Below, piece by piece: positions 8,512 to 15,321 of a stretch of DNA of 64,000 nucleotides. Positions within the stretch are counted from its first letter, which is position 1. Each line of letters begins with the position of its first letter. Source of the stretch: Chloroflexota bacterium (GTDB lineage: Bacteria; Chloroflexota; Anaerolineae; 4572-78; J111); assembly GCA_016860845.1 (NCBI GenBank), contig BOKF01000029.1, positions 1-64,000 of the forward strand, in the 5' to 3' direction. The notes under the pieces were generated by a model. That model did no database searches. It saw nothing but the letters and a program-made list of their open reading frames with translations, and was not told where the DNA came from. Position numbers and translations under genes: made by a program.

Positions 8512-9345
8512 TCATTCCTCGGGCTTAAATGGGCTTATCTCAATTTCAAAATCGGCCTGTGGATCGCAGGTAAGGGGCGGATTAGTTTGAAATAGACCCG
8601 CTTTGCCGGGTGTCCCATGCTGTCCGGTCCAGATCAATTCCCCGGCTTTGACCAACTCAAATGCCGTGGCAAGCGGTATCTCCAGTTGCTCGCCGACCGG
8701 TAGCCCAAATTTCTCCGCATATTCGGCTGAGAAATCGAACTTGCTCCCCTGCCACCTCGGAATAAGTGAGGCTCTGTCTGACGTCACCTTAACCGACGCC
8801 GTTATGCCCCTGAGATCAAAGTCACCATCATTGGGAACTAAAATAGTCACCTCGTTTGGGTCAAGCTGGACACTCCCCAACCCGGATCGACTCGCACAAG
8901 TAAAGAACTCCGCTTCTTCATGGGGATCAAAATGGATGCGGGCAATCGGTATTTCAGAGCAAAATGCTTGCACCGCCGGGTGCTGGTCTTGACACAAAGT
9001 ACCTAAGCTGGTCCCCGCTCCACCTGGCGCAACTCCGCCTGGAAGCGTGGGACTGAGAGTCGGAATAAAGATGATCTGTCCAGGGTAAATCACATTCGGA
9101 TTGTCAATAACAGCTAGACGGGGATCTGTTGCGGATCTGGTGTTGGTTGCTTCAACAATCCGAGGCCATAGGTTGGCATCCCCCAGGTACTTTTCGGCCA
9201 ACTGGCTCAACGAATCATCCGCTTGCACCACATACTCTTGCCCTTCCCCTTGCCTGGGTGGACTGGCCGCCTGCACCGCAGAGATAAACAGCCACCCCAA
9301 CACACCTACGATCAGCCCAATAATCAAGACTCTTTTTAACAACAT
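8512..9345 (-). CDS. Secreted LysM-domain protein
   Basis: This is a 277-residue exported protein. A signal peptide covers about 1-27 (MLLKRV, hydrophobic core, cleavage near 'AVQAA'). One LysM domain lies at about 36-95 ('EYVVQADDSLSQLAEKYLGD' to 'NPNVIYPGQIIFIP'), of the long form seen next to peptidoglycan- or polysaccharide-binding regions. The remaining 160 residues, with three Cys, match nothing I know. GGAGGT stands 7 bases before the ATG. LysM binds N-acetylglucosamine glycans, so attachment to the cell surface is likely; the role of the C-terminal part is unknown. It is isolated between two stem-rich noncoding regions, with no operon partner. Confidence 0.75.
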   Translation of the reverse strand: MLLKRVLIIGLIVGVLGWLFISAVQAASPPRQGEGQEYVVQADDSLSQLAEKYLGDANLWPRIVEATNTRSATDPRLAVIDNPNVIYPGQIIFIPTLSPTLPGGVAPGGAGTSLGTLCQDQHPAVQAFCSEIPIARIHFDPHEEAEFFTCASRSGLGSVQLDPNEVTILVPNDGDFDLRGITASVKVTSDRASLIPRWQGSKFDFSAEYAEKFGLPVGEQLEIPLATAFELVKAGELIWTGQHGTPGKAGLFQTNPPLTCDPQADFEIEISPFKPEE

Positions 9346-9900
9346 TTTTATGACCTCCCACGTCTACTTACTGTGGCTGCGTCAGGCAGCAAATAGAGGG
9401 AAGGGCAGGAGTTGAGATGCCAATGGGGAGGGATTGCCAGGCTATCAGTTCAGAGAGGGACGTTTCGTAGACGAGAGGGTTGCCGTGGATAGCAATGAGG
9501 GGTTGATTTCCAACTTTGTAACCAAAACTAGAGAGGCTGGTCAGCCGGATTAAGTCTGGGAAAGATTTTTGGAGTATTCTCTGTGACCTATTGGAGCGAG
9601 CAAAGCCACAAAAAAGCAAGAGGAGTGGATGAACTTTTTCGCGTCCAAATCATGATCCAAACGTTAAACGCATCTGAGGATTGAGACAAGAAGGTTTTTT
9701 GACAAGTACTGAAAACCCTCCTAATTTGCCGCCGCGTTACTTCTGACGACAGTCGTTTGTTGATATATTAACTTGTTACGCTAAACATTATACGCAACAT
9801 TGAAATTTTCCTTCGCCCACACAGCAGCCCGATACATTCCGAAGCACCATTTTGGGGCATCCTACGAGGTCTGAGGGCTATTTTTATAACAAGCGTGGGA
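9346..9900. other. Gene-free interval without recognisable content
   Basis: No frame here has a convincing start, ribosome-binding site and protein-like composition. A minus-strand frame of 83 codons (9368-9619) ends in 'GYKVGNQPLIAIHGNPLVYE', which could be the tail of a decayed gene, but I cannot assign it. The left end should hold the promoter of the divergent LysM gene; I see no clear hexamers. Confidence 0.3.
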
Positions 9901-9910
9901 CAAGTAATAA

Positions 9911-10373
9911 GGCAGGAATACATCCCTGCCTTTCAATGTTTGGCCCGCCGACCCTGCTACGCGGGTCGGCGGGCGCGGCGCGACGGAAGGAAGGGTCTGG
10001 GAAGGAATGCCGTCGCGCCGCCCAGAGGGAGCAAAGCGACCGACCGCGCGTCGGGCGAAGGCCGGAGCACAGCGGAGGCCGAGGCCGACCCCCCTTGCCG
10101 CCAACGGGGCAGGGAACGAAGTGACCGGTACGGAGCGCAGGTCGGTCGCCGTCAGGCGAGCGGGCGGAGCGAAGTAGCCCCGTGCAGCCCAAGCCTGGAC
10201 TTGACCGACGCAGGCGGGCAAGGTCAGGCGCAGGGTGGCTCGGCGGGCGAAACCAGGAACGCAGTGAAGGGGTTCGCCCATCGAGCCACGGCAAGGGGGG
10301 TCGGGCTCGCAAGCGACCGTAGGGAAGCGCCGCTGAGACCGACGCGCGCAGCCCCGTCGAGTGATGCCCCCTG
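9911..10373. other. GC-rich stem-rich noncoding block 2
   Basis: Strong inverted repeats follow one another: GGCAGG/CCTGCC (9911-9916, 9925-9930), a 12-bp perfect stem (9943-9954 with 9963-9974), a second 12-bp perfect stem (9975-9986 with 10010-10021), and GTGGCTCG/CGAGCCAC (10235-10242, 10282-10289) enclosing GGGCGAA/TTCGCCC (10245-10251, 10273-10279). Six-frame translations are low-complexity Arg/Pro/Ala. The stems argue for a folded RNA or a cruciform-forming DNA element. Composition is like blocks 1 and 3. No known family recognised. Confidence 0.45.
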
Positions 10374-10379
10374 GTGAAG

Positions 10380-10463
10380 CCCCTGTTAAATTTTCACGGG
10401 GGAATGTCCGTGAAAATTAGGGCAAAACGGCAGATTTTGCCCTAAAAAGGGGCTAAACAGGGG
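10380..10463 (+). ncRNA. Predicted three-way-junction RNA element
   Basis: An outer stem CCCCTGTT (10380-10387) with AACAGGGG (10456-10463) encloses two perfect hairpins: AATTTTCACGG/CCGTGAAAATT (10389-10399, 10408-10418) and AGGGCAAAA/TTTTGCCCT (10419-10427, 10435-10443). Three perfect stems packed into 84 bases are unlikely by chance. It lies about 270 bases upstream of the ATPase gene, and could be a leader, a terminator-like boundary or an element end. The strand is assumed from the downstream gene. Confidence 0.45.
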
Positions 10464-10732
10464 GTGTCCGAGCGGGGCTGTTTTCCTTCCCAGATGCCAA
10501 CGAGGATTCGATGTCCGAAGTTGGCATTTCTTCCGCGCAACAAAATTCCAAAGTCTACTTTTGCCTCTACTTATCAATTGGTAGAGGTACAAGTAGAGTC
10601 AGAACCAGGGGTAAAGATAGGGGTACATGCAAGGGCAGGTTTTTAGGATCATACTTTATGACCTGTCAACATCATATCAATTTGGGATGCCACTTGACAA
10701 GTTGTAGTTAAGTATGGTTAGCTGAGTCCAAG

Positions 10733-11572
10733 ATGGATTATCAAGCCTTCTTCAACCTCGCCGACGAGCCGTACTCGTACCTCAAAACCAATCCTCGCTT
10801 TTTTTATAACGCGCCTCAGTATCGCTATGCCAAAGCGATTTTGAACGATGGCCTTGTCACCAAATCGGCCCATCTGTACCTGACCGGGCCAGTTGGCTCC
10901 GGCAAAACCACATTGCTAAGAGTCATCGAGCTTGATCTCAAGAGCGATGACCATAACCTGGTTTTCTTCACCTATGCCCCCAAGTATTTGCGTAGCTCCT
11001 ACTCGTTTTTACGCCGGCTGTGTCAGGAGATGGGCATCAAGACTGAGCGTAGTTACGTAGATATGTTGGAAAACTTTGAAAACCAGGTCGGCCATTGGGC
11101 GCAGGCCGGCCAAACTCCCATTTTGTTGATTGACGAAGCTCACAAGCTGACCGCCCCGGCCTTCGATTTTCTCCATCACGTGATGAATTTTGTGACCGAC
11201 CAACGCCTGCTGATTGTCATCGTACTGGCCGGTCAAGAGCAATTAGCTCCCAAAATCCAAAAACGGGCCGAATTGAAAAGCCGGATGCAGGCCCTCTCCT
11301 TGTCCAGTTTGTCGTTGGAAGATACCAAAGCCTTAATCCAGTGGCGCTGGCAGGTCGCCTCCAGTGATCCAGCCAATCCCCTCCCCTTTGACGCCCCGGC
11401 CTTGGAGGAAATCTATCGCATTGCCGTGGGACTACCACGAGACATTTGTACTCTGTGCAGTCGCAGTCTGCAATATGCCTATGCTCAAGAATGCAAAGTC
11501 ATTACGCCTGACCTGGTCCACGCAGCGGCCAAGTCCCTCCAATTTATCAACGATGGCCATCGGCAACCTTAA
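10733..11572 (+). CDS. ExeA/TniB-like AAA+ ATPase
   Basis: The 279-residue AAA+ protein is of the ExeA/GspA-TniB type. It starts 'MDYQAFFNLADEPYSYL', a usual opening for this group, with Walker A 'GPVGSGKTT' (about 53-61), Walker B 'ILLIDEAHKL' (about 134-143), a sensor region 'LIVIVLAGQEQL', and an arginine-rich 'RAELKSRMQAL' segment. Such ATPases act in transposition (TniB, TnsC-like), secretion and DNA segregation by coupling ATP hydrolysis to a DNA-bound partner. It overlaps the next gene by 20 bases, so the two are translated together. No transposase is nearby. With its DNA-binding-like neighbour it more resembles a partition or target-selection module than a secretion protein. This is inference. 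Confidence 0.78.
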   Translation: MDYQAFFNLADEPYSYLKTNPRFFYNAPQYRYAKAILNDGLVTKSAHLYLTGPVGSGKTTLLRVIELDLKSDDHNLVFFTYAPKYLRSSYSFLRRLCQEMGIKTERSYVDMLENFENQVGHWAQAGQTPILLIDEAHKLTAPAFDFLHHVMNFVTDQRLLIVIVLAGQEQLAPKIQKRAELKSRMQALSLSSLSLEDTKALIQWRWQVASSDPANPLPFDAPALEEIYRIAVGLPRDICTLCSRSLQYAYAQECKVITPDLVHAAAKSLQFINDGHRQP

Positions 11573-11978
11573 CCCCTCACCAGATGAAAAGTTGGCCCAA
11601 AAAGTAGAGGCTGATTTGGCTCAGATCACTAAACTGAAAGTGTTGCCTGATCAAATGACCTACCAACCGACCCCTCAATCAGGGAAGCAACCAATCAATC
11701 AGCCAATTGACCAATCGGTCAATCAGTCGACTAATCAGTTGACCGGCAAGGTAGTGGAAAGGCCGGTGGCTTTTTATATCCCTGAAAAGATTGATCAAAA
11801 AATTGATGAGGCGGTCAGATATTATCAGGAGAAACACAACCGGAAAATTGACCGGTCAGCGGTGGTATCGGCCTTATTGGGAAACCCAGAGATTTGGAGC
11901 AGCCAATCACTTGACAAACTGGTTGATCATGTGGTTAATCAGTTGACCAATCGACTAGTCAGTCGATTAGCCGCTTAA
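11553..11978 (+). CDS. Ribbon-helix-helix-like DNA-binding protein with Asn/Gln-rich linker
   Basis: The 141-residue protein starts at ATG 11553 inside the end of the ATPase gene. Residues about 44-66 are a repetitive linker rich in Asn, Gln, Pro and Ser ('QPINQPIDQSVNQSTNQ'). The segment from about 72 to 106 ('RPVAFYIPEKIDQKIDEAV', then 'KIDRSAVVSALLG') has the strand-helix-helix pattern of ribbon-helix-helix proteins such as partition adaptors and antitoxins. The gene's own DNA contains many inverted GGTCAAT-type motifs, both in the linker and at the 3' end, so the protein may bind sites within its own gene. Function is inferred from pairing with the ATPase; no close family is recognised. 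Confidence 0.6.
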   Translation: MAIGNLNPSPDEKLAQKVEADLAQITKLKVLPDQMTYQPTPQSGKQPINQPIDQSVNQSTNQLTGKVVERPVAFYIPEKIDQKIDEAVRYYQEKHNRKIDRSAVVSALLGNPEIWSSQSLDKLVDHVVNQLTNRLVSRLAA

Positions 11979-12019
11979 CTGATTGACTGATAAAACGGTC
12001 GAGTGGTCAATCAGTCAAA
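11692..12019. repeat. Array of degenerate GGTCAAT/ATTGACC and AATCAGT motifs
   Basis: Visible elements include ATTGACC-AATC-GGTCAAT (11706-11723), the exact 13-mer TAATCAGTTGACC at 11732-11744 and again at 11936-11948, the palindrome TGACCGGTCA (11849-11858), and ACTGATTGACTGAT paired with GGTCAATCAGTC across the stop codon (about 11977-12017). The array spans coding and noncoding DNA. Iterated inverted sites next to a DNA-binding protein and an ATPase resemble centromere or operator arrays. Confidence 0.5.
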
Positions 12020-12088
12020 TAAATAGGGGTTTTCAAACAATTTGGATGTTGACTTTTCTTATAATTCAGCTACCGTTAATGTGACGTT

Positions 12089-12259
12089 ATGACAACCATA
12101 GACGACCTCTCGAAACTACTAGACCAAAAATTTCAGCTTCTGGAACAGAGGCCAGTTAATTTTGAGGTAAAAATAGTCATTGTTGAACAAACAATGGCCA
12201 CTAAGAGGGATAGCTTGTCCTACCAAAATTTCGCACTTAACTCTTTGACAATCCAATAA
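12089..12259 (+). CDS. Small hypothetical protein, 56 residues
   Basis: The frame opens at ATG 12089 with MTTIDDLSKLLDQKFQLLEQ, an amphipathic helix or short coiled coil, and ends '...NSLTIQ'. It lies downstream of the ATPase and ribbon-helix-helix pair on the same strand, and a stable hairpin follows 5 bases after the stop. A TATAAT-like box lies about 30 bases upstream, but without a -35 at the right distance. The ribosome-binding site is weak. I do not recognise a family; it may be an accessory of the module or noncoding. Confidence 0.35.
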   Translation: MTTIDDLSKLLDQKFQLLEQRPVNFEVKIVIVEQTMATKRDSLSYQNFALNSLTIQ

Positions 12260-12263
12260 AAGC

Positions 12264-12296
12264 AAAAGCTCTCGTCAATAACGACGGGAGCTTTGC
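12264..12296 (+). terminator. Hairpin after the small gene
   Basis: AAAGCTCTCGTC (12265-12276) pairs with GACGGGAGCTTT (12283-12294) with one mismatch, and the stem extends to GCA/TGC. No T-run follows, so it may be a pause or RNA-stability hairpin rather than a true rho-independent terminator. Confidence 0.4.
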
Positions 12297-12406
12297 GATC
12301 AGCATCCTCTTAGGGTTCGCAGCCCTGGAGGACAAACCAGGTGGTTCACGCACCCAGCAATAGGTATAAGCAAATTATATCCTATTTCCCTGATTAATCA
12401 AGACCC

Positions 12407-12431
12407 AAACCACCGAGCCGGTGGTTTTTTT
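12407..12431 (+). terminator. Rho-independent terminator
   Basis: AAACCACC (12407-12414) and GGTGGTTT (12420-12427) form a perfect 8-bp stem with loop GAGCC, followed by a T-run to 12431. It closes the ATPase/ribbon-helix-helix transcript, or a short RNA starting near 12300. Confidence 0.75.
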
Positions 12432-12480
12432 GTTGCTCAAAAGTTCTATGAATCAAACTCTCTCACTTTGCCTCATTTTA

Positions 12481-12780
12481 GGTGAAGGCCCCTGCCGGTG
12501 TAGGGGTCCCGCCCTTGGTGGGAGAAGGACACCGGCCCGACCGCAGCGACTGACCGAAGCATACGGTTAACTGTTCTCCGGCTCTGACGGAGTAAGCCAT
12601 CGGGAGATGGTCCAAGACACCTCGGGCGATACCGGCGCTTTGCGTTTCAAAAAAACACGACATTTTTTGAAAAATCCGACGCGAAGCGTCGCCCAGGAAG
12701 ACCGGTGTGAAGGGAGGGAAGCGAAGGGAAGGGTCCCCCCTCAAAATCCCCTTAGTCCGGAGGGCTAAATAGGGAAGGGC
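12481..12780. other. GC-rich stem-rich noncoding block 3
   Basis: Pairings include CCCCT/AGGGG (12489-12493, 12502-12506) and GCCGGTGT (12494-12501) with ACACCGGC (12529-12536). Reading frames across it look spurious. Composition resembles blocks 1 and 2, and together the three blocks flank the LysM gene and the ATPase module. The reverse strand holds stretches vaguely like group II intron RNA, but I cannot trace domain V or an encoded maturase. Confidence 0.35.
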
Positions 12781-12789
12781 CTATTTTGG

Positions 12790-13269
12790 CTACAAATCAT
12801 CCATAAACTGATTCGGCTGTTCCTTTAAGGTTACAAAGGGATGACCAGTAGAGGATTTATCAACAAAAAGATCTTTTGTTTCTTGCGCCACTTCAAACCG
12901 ATCTCCGGTGGTCACAATAAACGTGATCCGTCGCCAAGTATCAGAGACAATCGGCGGCAATTTATGATGGAGAGGTCCTAACGCCAACTTGTAATACCAC
13001 TCTCCGGCCCGTTTATGATCAGGTTCTGAGGGAATGAGGTCACGGCGGGTAAGTAATTCATGGCCGAGAATCCGGGCATAAAAATGGATTGCCCATTTAT
13101 TCTCCTTGAAAACCTTTGAAAAATAAAAGGCAATCCAATCAAAATTGGGCGAGTTAGGCGGTGCGCGCTTGACTGGCAACCGATACCAGTGTTCATCTTG
13201 TACCCGTCGCCAATCCTCTTGGTTATTCACCAGGGCTACAAGCACCCGTTCGTCAGGATAGATCAACAA
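12790..13269 (-). CDS. Hypothetical protein linked to the glycosyltransferase (full copy)
   Basis: The 159-residue protein most likely starts at TTG 13269 (MLIYPDERVLVALVNN); an AGGG lies about 9 bases upstream and a stop codon stands in frame just before. Conserved-looking features are 'DWRRVQDEHWYRLPVKRAP', 'FDWIAFYFSKVF', 'WAIHFYARILGHELL' and 'WRRITFIVTTGDRF'. I recall similar unassigned proteins in Chloroflexota but know no function. A truncated copy of its first 50 residues lies immediately upstream, overlapping the end of the glycosyltransferase gene, so the two were made by tandem duplication. No signal peptide or membrane segment. Confidence 0.6.
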   Translation of the reverse strand: MLIYPDERVLVALVNNQEDWRRVQDEHWYRLPVKRAPPNSPNFDWIAFYFSKVFKENKWAIHFYARILGHELLTRRDLIPSEPDHKRAGEWYYKLALGPLHHKLPPIVSDTWRRITFIVTTGDRFEVAQETKDLFVDKSSTGHPFVTLKEQPNQFMDDL

Positions 13270-13287
13270 AATCTTACCCTAAAATCA

Positions 13288-13401
13288 TTAAGTAGCCGAT
13301 AGCATCACCTTTATGTGAACGGGTTGCAGACGGGTGAAGTCAAGCACAAAGCGACCCGTTAAGACCAGCGAACGTTTTTTCCCATTGTGTCCACTACTTA
13401 A
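13288..13401. mobile_element. Possible 114-bp MITE-like remnant with TTAAGTAG ends
   Basis: TTAAGTAG (13288-13295) and CTACTTAA (13394-13401) form an 8-bp terminal inverted repeat bounding the spacer between the full and truncated copies of the hypothetical gene. Inside, the minus strand can code a 32-residue tail-like peptide ending 'RLQPVHIKVMLSAT'. No target duplication is evident. It may be the scar of an insertion sequence, or chance. Confidence 0.3.
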
Positions 13402-13423
13402 GACTTCTCGTTTGTAGGCACTA

Positions 13424-13579
13424 TCAGGTGAAATAAAAAGCCAGCCAGTCGAAATGGGGCGTCCCCTCCGGGGCGTGTTTGACCGGCAGGCGATACCAGC
13501 CCTCGGTTTGCACCCGCCGCCAATCTTGAGGATTGTTCACAACGGCAACTAAGACGCGGTCGTCAGGATAAATGAGCAA
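13424..13579 (-). pseudogene. Truncated tandem copy of the 12790-13269 gene
   Basis: From TTG 13579 the frame gives [16 protein letters not shown], 'DWRRVQTEGWYRLPVKHAP' and 'FDWLAFYFT' then stop, about 75 percent identical to the first 50 residues of the full copy. It ends exactly where that copy continues with 'KVFKENKW'. The TTG overlaps the stop codon of the glycosyltransferase, with AGGGAG 8 bases upstream, which suggests the ancestral gene was translationally coupled to it. The fragment lacks two thirds of the protein. Confidence 0.7.
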
Positions 13580-14558
13580 CTTTTGGCTCCCTACTGCGAG
13601 CGACTTCAGGGGCCTCGGGCGTCTTTTCAAAGCCAACAGCCTGGTTGACCACATACAAGGGCCGGTCTTTGACCTCATCATAAATCCGCCCCAAGTACTC
13701 GCCGATAATCCCCAGCGAGATCAATTGGATTCCGCCCAGGAACAGCACCATGACTAAGGTGGTCGCCTGGCCCAAAAAGGCCTGTTGGCCGATGAGCCGA
13801 GCCAGGATAACGCCGACCATCCCCACCCCGCTTAAAGCCGCCACGATAAAACCCATATAGGTGGCTAATTGCAGCGGGAAATAACTAAAGCCGGTGATGG
13901 CATCGCTGGCAAACTTGAGCATTTTGCGCAGAGGATAGCTAGTCTCCCCGGCAAAACGCTCCTGCCGGACATAATAGACGCCGGTCTGCTTAAAACCCAC
14001 CCAACTGGTCATCCCCCGGATAAAGCGGTGACGCTCGCGCATCCGCTTCATCGTGTCAACTACCTGGCGGTCCATGAGGCGGAAATCACCGGTATCAAGG
14101 GGAATGTCAACGTCGGTGATGCGGTAAATCAGGCGGTAGAACAGCTTGGCCGTAAACAACTTAAACCATGTTTCGCCTTTGCGCTCACTGCGGATGGCGT
14201 AAACCACTTTGTAGCCTTCTTTCCACTTTTCTATCATCTCCAGGATGAGTTCCGGCGGGTCTTGCAGGTCAGAGTCAATCAGGATGATCGCTTCACCCTG
14301 GGCATAATCCATGCCGGCGGTGACGGCTATTTGGTGGCCAAAGTTACGGGCAAAATCAAGGTAGTGGACGCGCGGATCAAGCTCGTGCAGTTCCCGCATC
14401 AGTTCAGGGGTACGGTCACGGCTGCCGTCATTGATTACAACCAATTCCCAGGGTTCGCCCGTTTGATCCATCACCTCCCGAATGCGGCGGTGAAGTTCTC
14501 GGATGTTGCCTTCTTCGTTGTAGCAGGGAGCCACAATCGAGTAACGGATTTTAGCCAT
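13563..14558 (-). CDS. Family 2 glycosyltransferase (dolichol-phosphate-mannose-synthase type)
   Basis: The 331-residue protein is a GT2 enzyme of the DPM1/GtrB/ArnC type, transferring a sugar from a nucleotide donor to polyprenyl phosphate on the inner face of the membrane. It has '[20 protein letters not shown]' at the start, '[11 protein letters not shown]' for nucleotide binding, the metal motif '[10 protein letters not shown]', '[10 protein letters not shown]', and two C-terminal membrane helices (about 232-256 and 267-290). AGGAG lies 10 bases before the ATG. The 3' end overlaps the truncated hypothetical gene. It probably supplies lipid-linked sugar for wall glycans or for the GT39 enzyme encoded further along. 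Confidence 0.9.
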   Translation of the reverse strand: MAKIRYSIVAPCYNEEGNIRELHRRIREVMDQTGEPWELVVINDGSRDRTPELMRELHELDPRVHYLDFARNFGHQIAVTAGMDYAQGEAIILIDSDLQDPPELILEMIEKWKEGYKVVYAIRSERKGETWFKLFTAKLFYRLIYRITDVDIPLDTGDFRLMDRQVVDTMKRMRERHRFIRGMTSWVGFKQTGVYYVRQERFAGETSYPLRKMLKFASDAITGFSYFPLQLATYMGFIVAALSGVGMVGVILARLIGQQAFLGQATTLVMVLFLGGIQLISLGIIGEYLGRIYDEVKDRPLYVVNQAVGFEKTPEAPEVARSREPKVAHLS

Positions 14559-14632
14559 ATATGCTCAATCTCCTGGTGATAATAACTTTTGGACAGGCAT
14601 TCTATTTGTTATCTAATTTACGCCGTTCTGGT

Positions 14633-15130
14633 CTAAGTATCACCGGCTGCTTTGCGCCCGGCTAATTTACTGCCCCCTGCTCGCCACAGCAGGGCAAAAA
14701 TGACTGCTCCTATACTCGCCCCCAGAGTGTTAAATATCAGATCGTCCACATCGGTGGTCCGGGAAGGGATAACAAGCTGGCTGAGTTCAATCAGGAGACT
14801 CAGGCCAAATCCGCCCAAAGCCGCCAGCCTAATGGTCTGTCGTAAATTTGTCTGATGTAACACCCCAGCCAGACCCAAACCCAGGGGCACAAAAACGATA
14901 ACATTGCCGACGACGTCTATTAACAAAAACCACAACGCCCGGCGCGGTGAAAAGCAGGTATCGTTAATGAGACAGGTGAGCGCCTCGCTGTGTTCGGACA
15001 TGGGAATTAGATTTAATTGGTCAGGGTTATAATTTCTATGGGGACGAAGAGTCATCCCCAACAACCAACTGGCAGTGGCGCCGACTAACAGCCACCACAG
15101 CCAGCGGGAACCGAAATTGATGCCACGCAA
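14633..15130 (-). CDS. VanZ-like membrane protein
   Basis: The 165-residue protein has four hydrophobic segments (about 10-27, 65-90, 98-117, 132-150) and the VanZ pattern: 'LNLIPM' near residue 40, a central 'DVVGNVIVFVPLGLGL', then 'LLIELSQLVIPSRTTDVDDLIFNTLGA'. VanZ gives low-level teicoplanin resistance in enterococci; most members have no known role beyond the cell envelope. It is 74 bases upstream of the glycosyltransferase on the same strand and may share its transcript. Confidence 0.85.
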   Translation of the reverse strand: MRGINFGSRWLWWLLVGATASWLLGMTLRPHRNYNPDQLNLIPMSEHSEALTCLINDTCFSPRRALWFLLIDVVGNVIVFVPLGLGLAGVLHQTNLRQTIRLAALGGFGLSLLIELSQLVIPSRTTDVDDLIFNTLGASIGAVIFALLWRAGGSKLAGRKAAGDT

Positions 15131-15321
15131 GTTATTTCCCCTTCTTCTTATCCCAGCTATTATAGCCTAAATTTTGTTTATTGGATATTCGCAGCCCGTC
15201 ACTAACCCAGGGTCTGTAGCAAGTTGCCACTAAATTCCTATTTATTGGCCTATAGCCTTGTGGTAAAATTTTGATAACGCTTGCTCCTAACTTTGTGTGA
15301 CTTGATTTAAGGAAATTCTTT

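Noticed and set aside
9368..9619. 83-codon minus-strand frame next to the LysM gene
   Set aside because: No start signal and no recognisable family; only the last part looks protein-like.
8512..10732. Overlapping frames of 100-160 codons on both strands in GC-rich DNA
   Set aside because: Low-complexity Arg/Gly/Pro translations, no ribosome-binding sites, several frames open at once; these are shadows of structured or repetitive DNA.
10733..11572. Transposon of the Tn7/Tn5053 type
   Set aside because: The ATPase is TniB-like, but no transposase, resolvase or paired element ends with target duplication could be found.
12300..12365. tRNA-like stretch with GGTTCGC and a CCAGCA end
   Set aside because: The T-arm cannot form five pairs and no acceptor or anticodon stem can be drawn.
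12481..12780. Group II intron on the minus strand
   Set aside because: A GAGCCGG...CCGTATGC stretch is suggestive, but domain V and 5' GUGYG end cannot be traced and there is no maturase.
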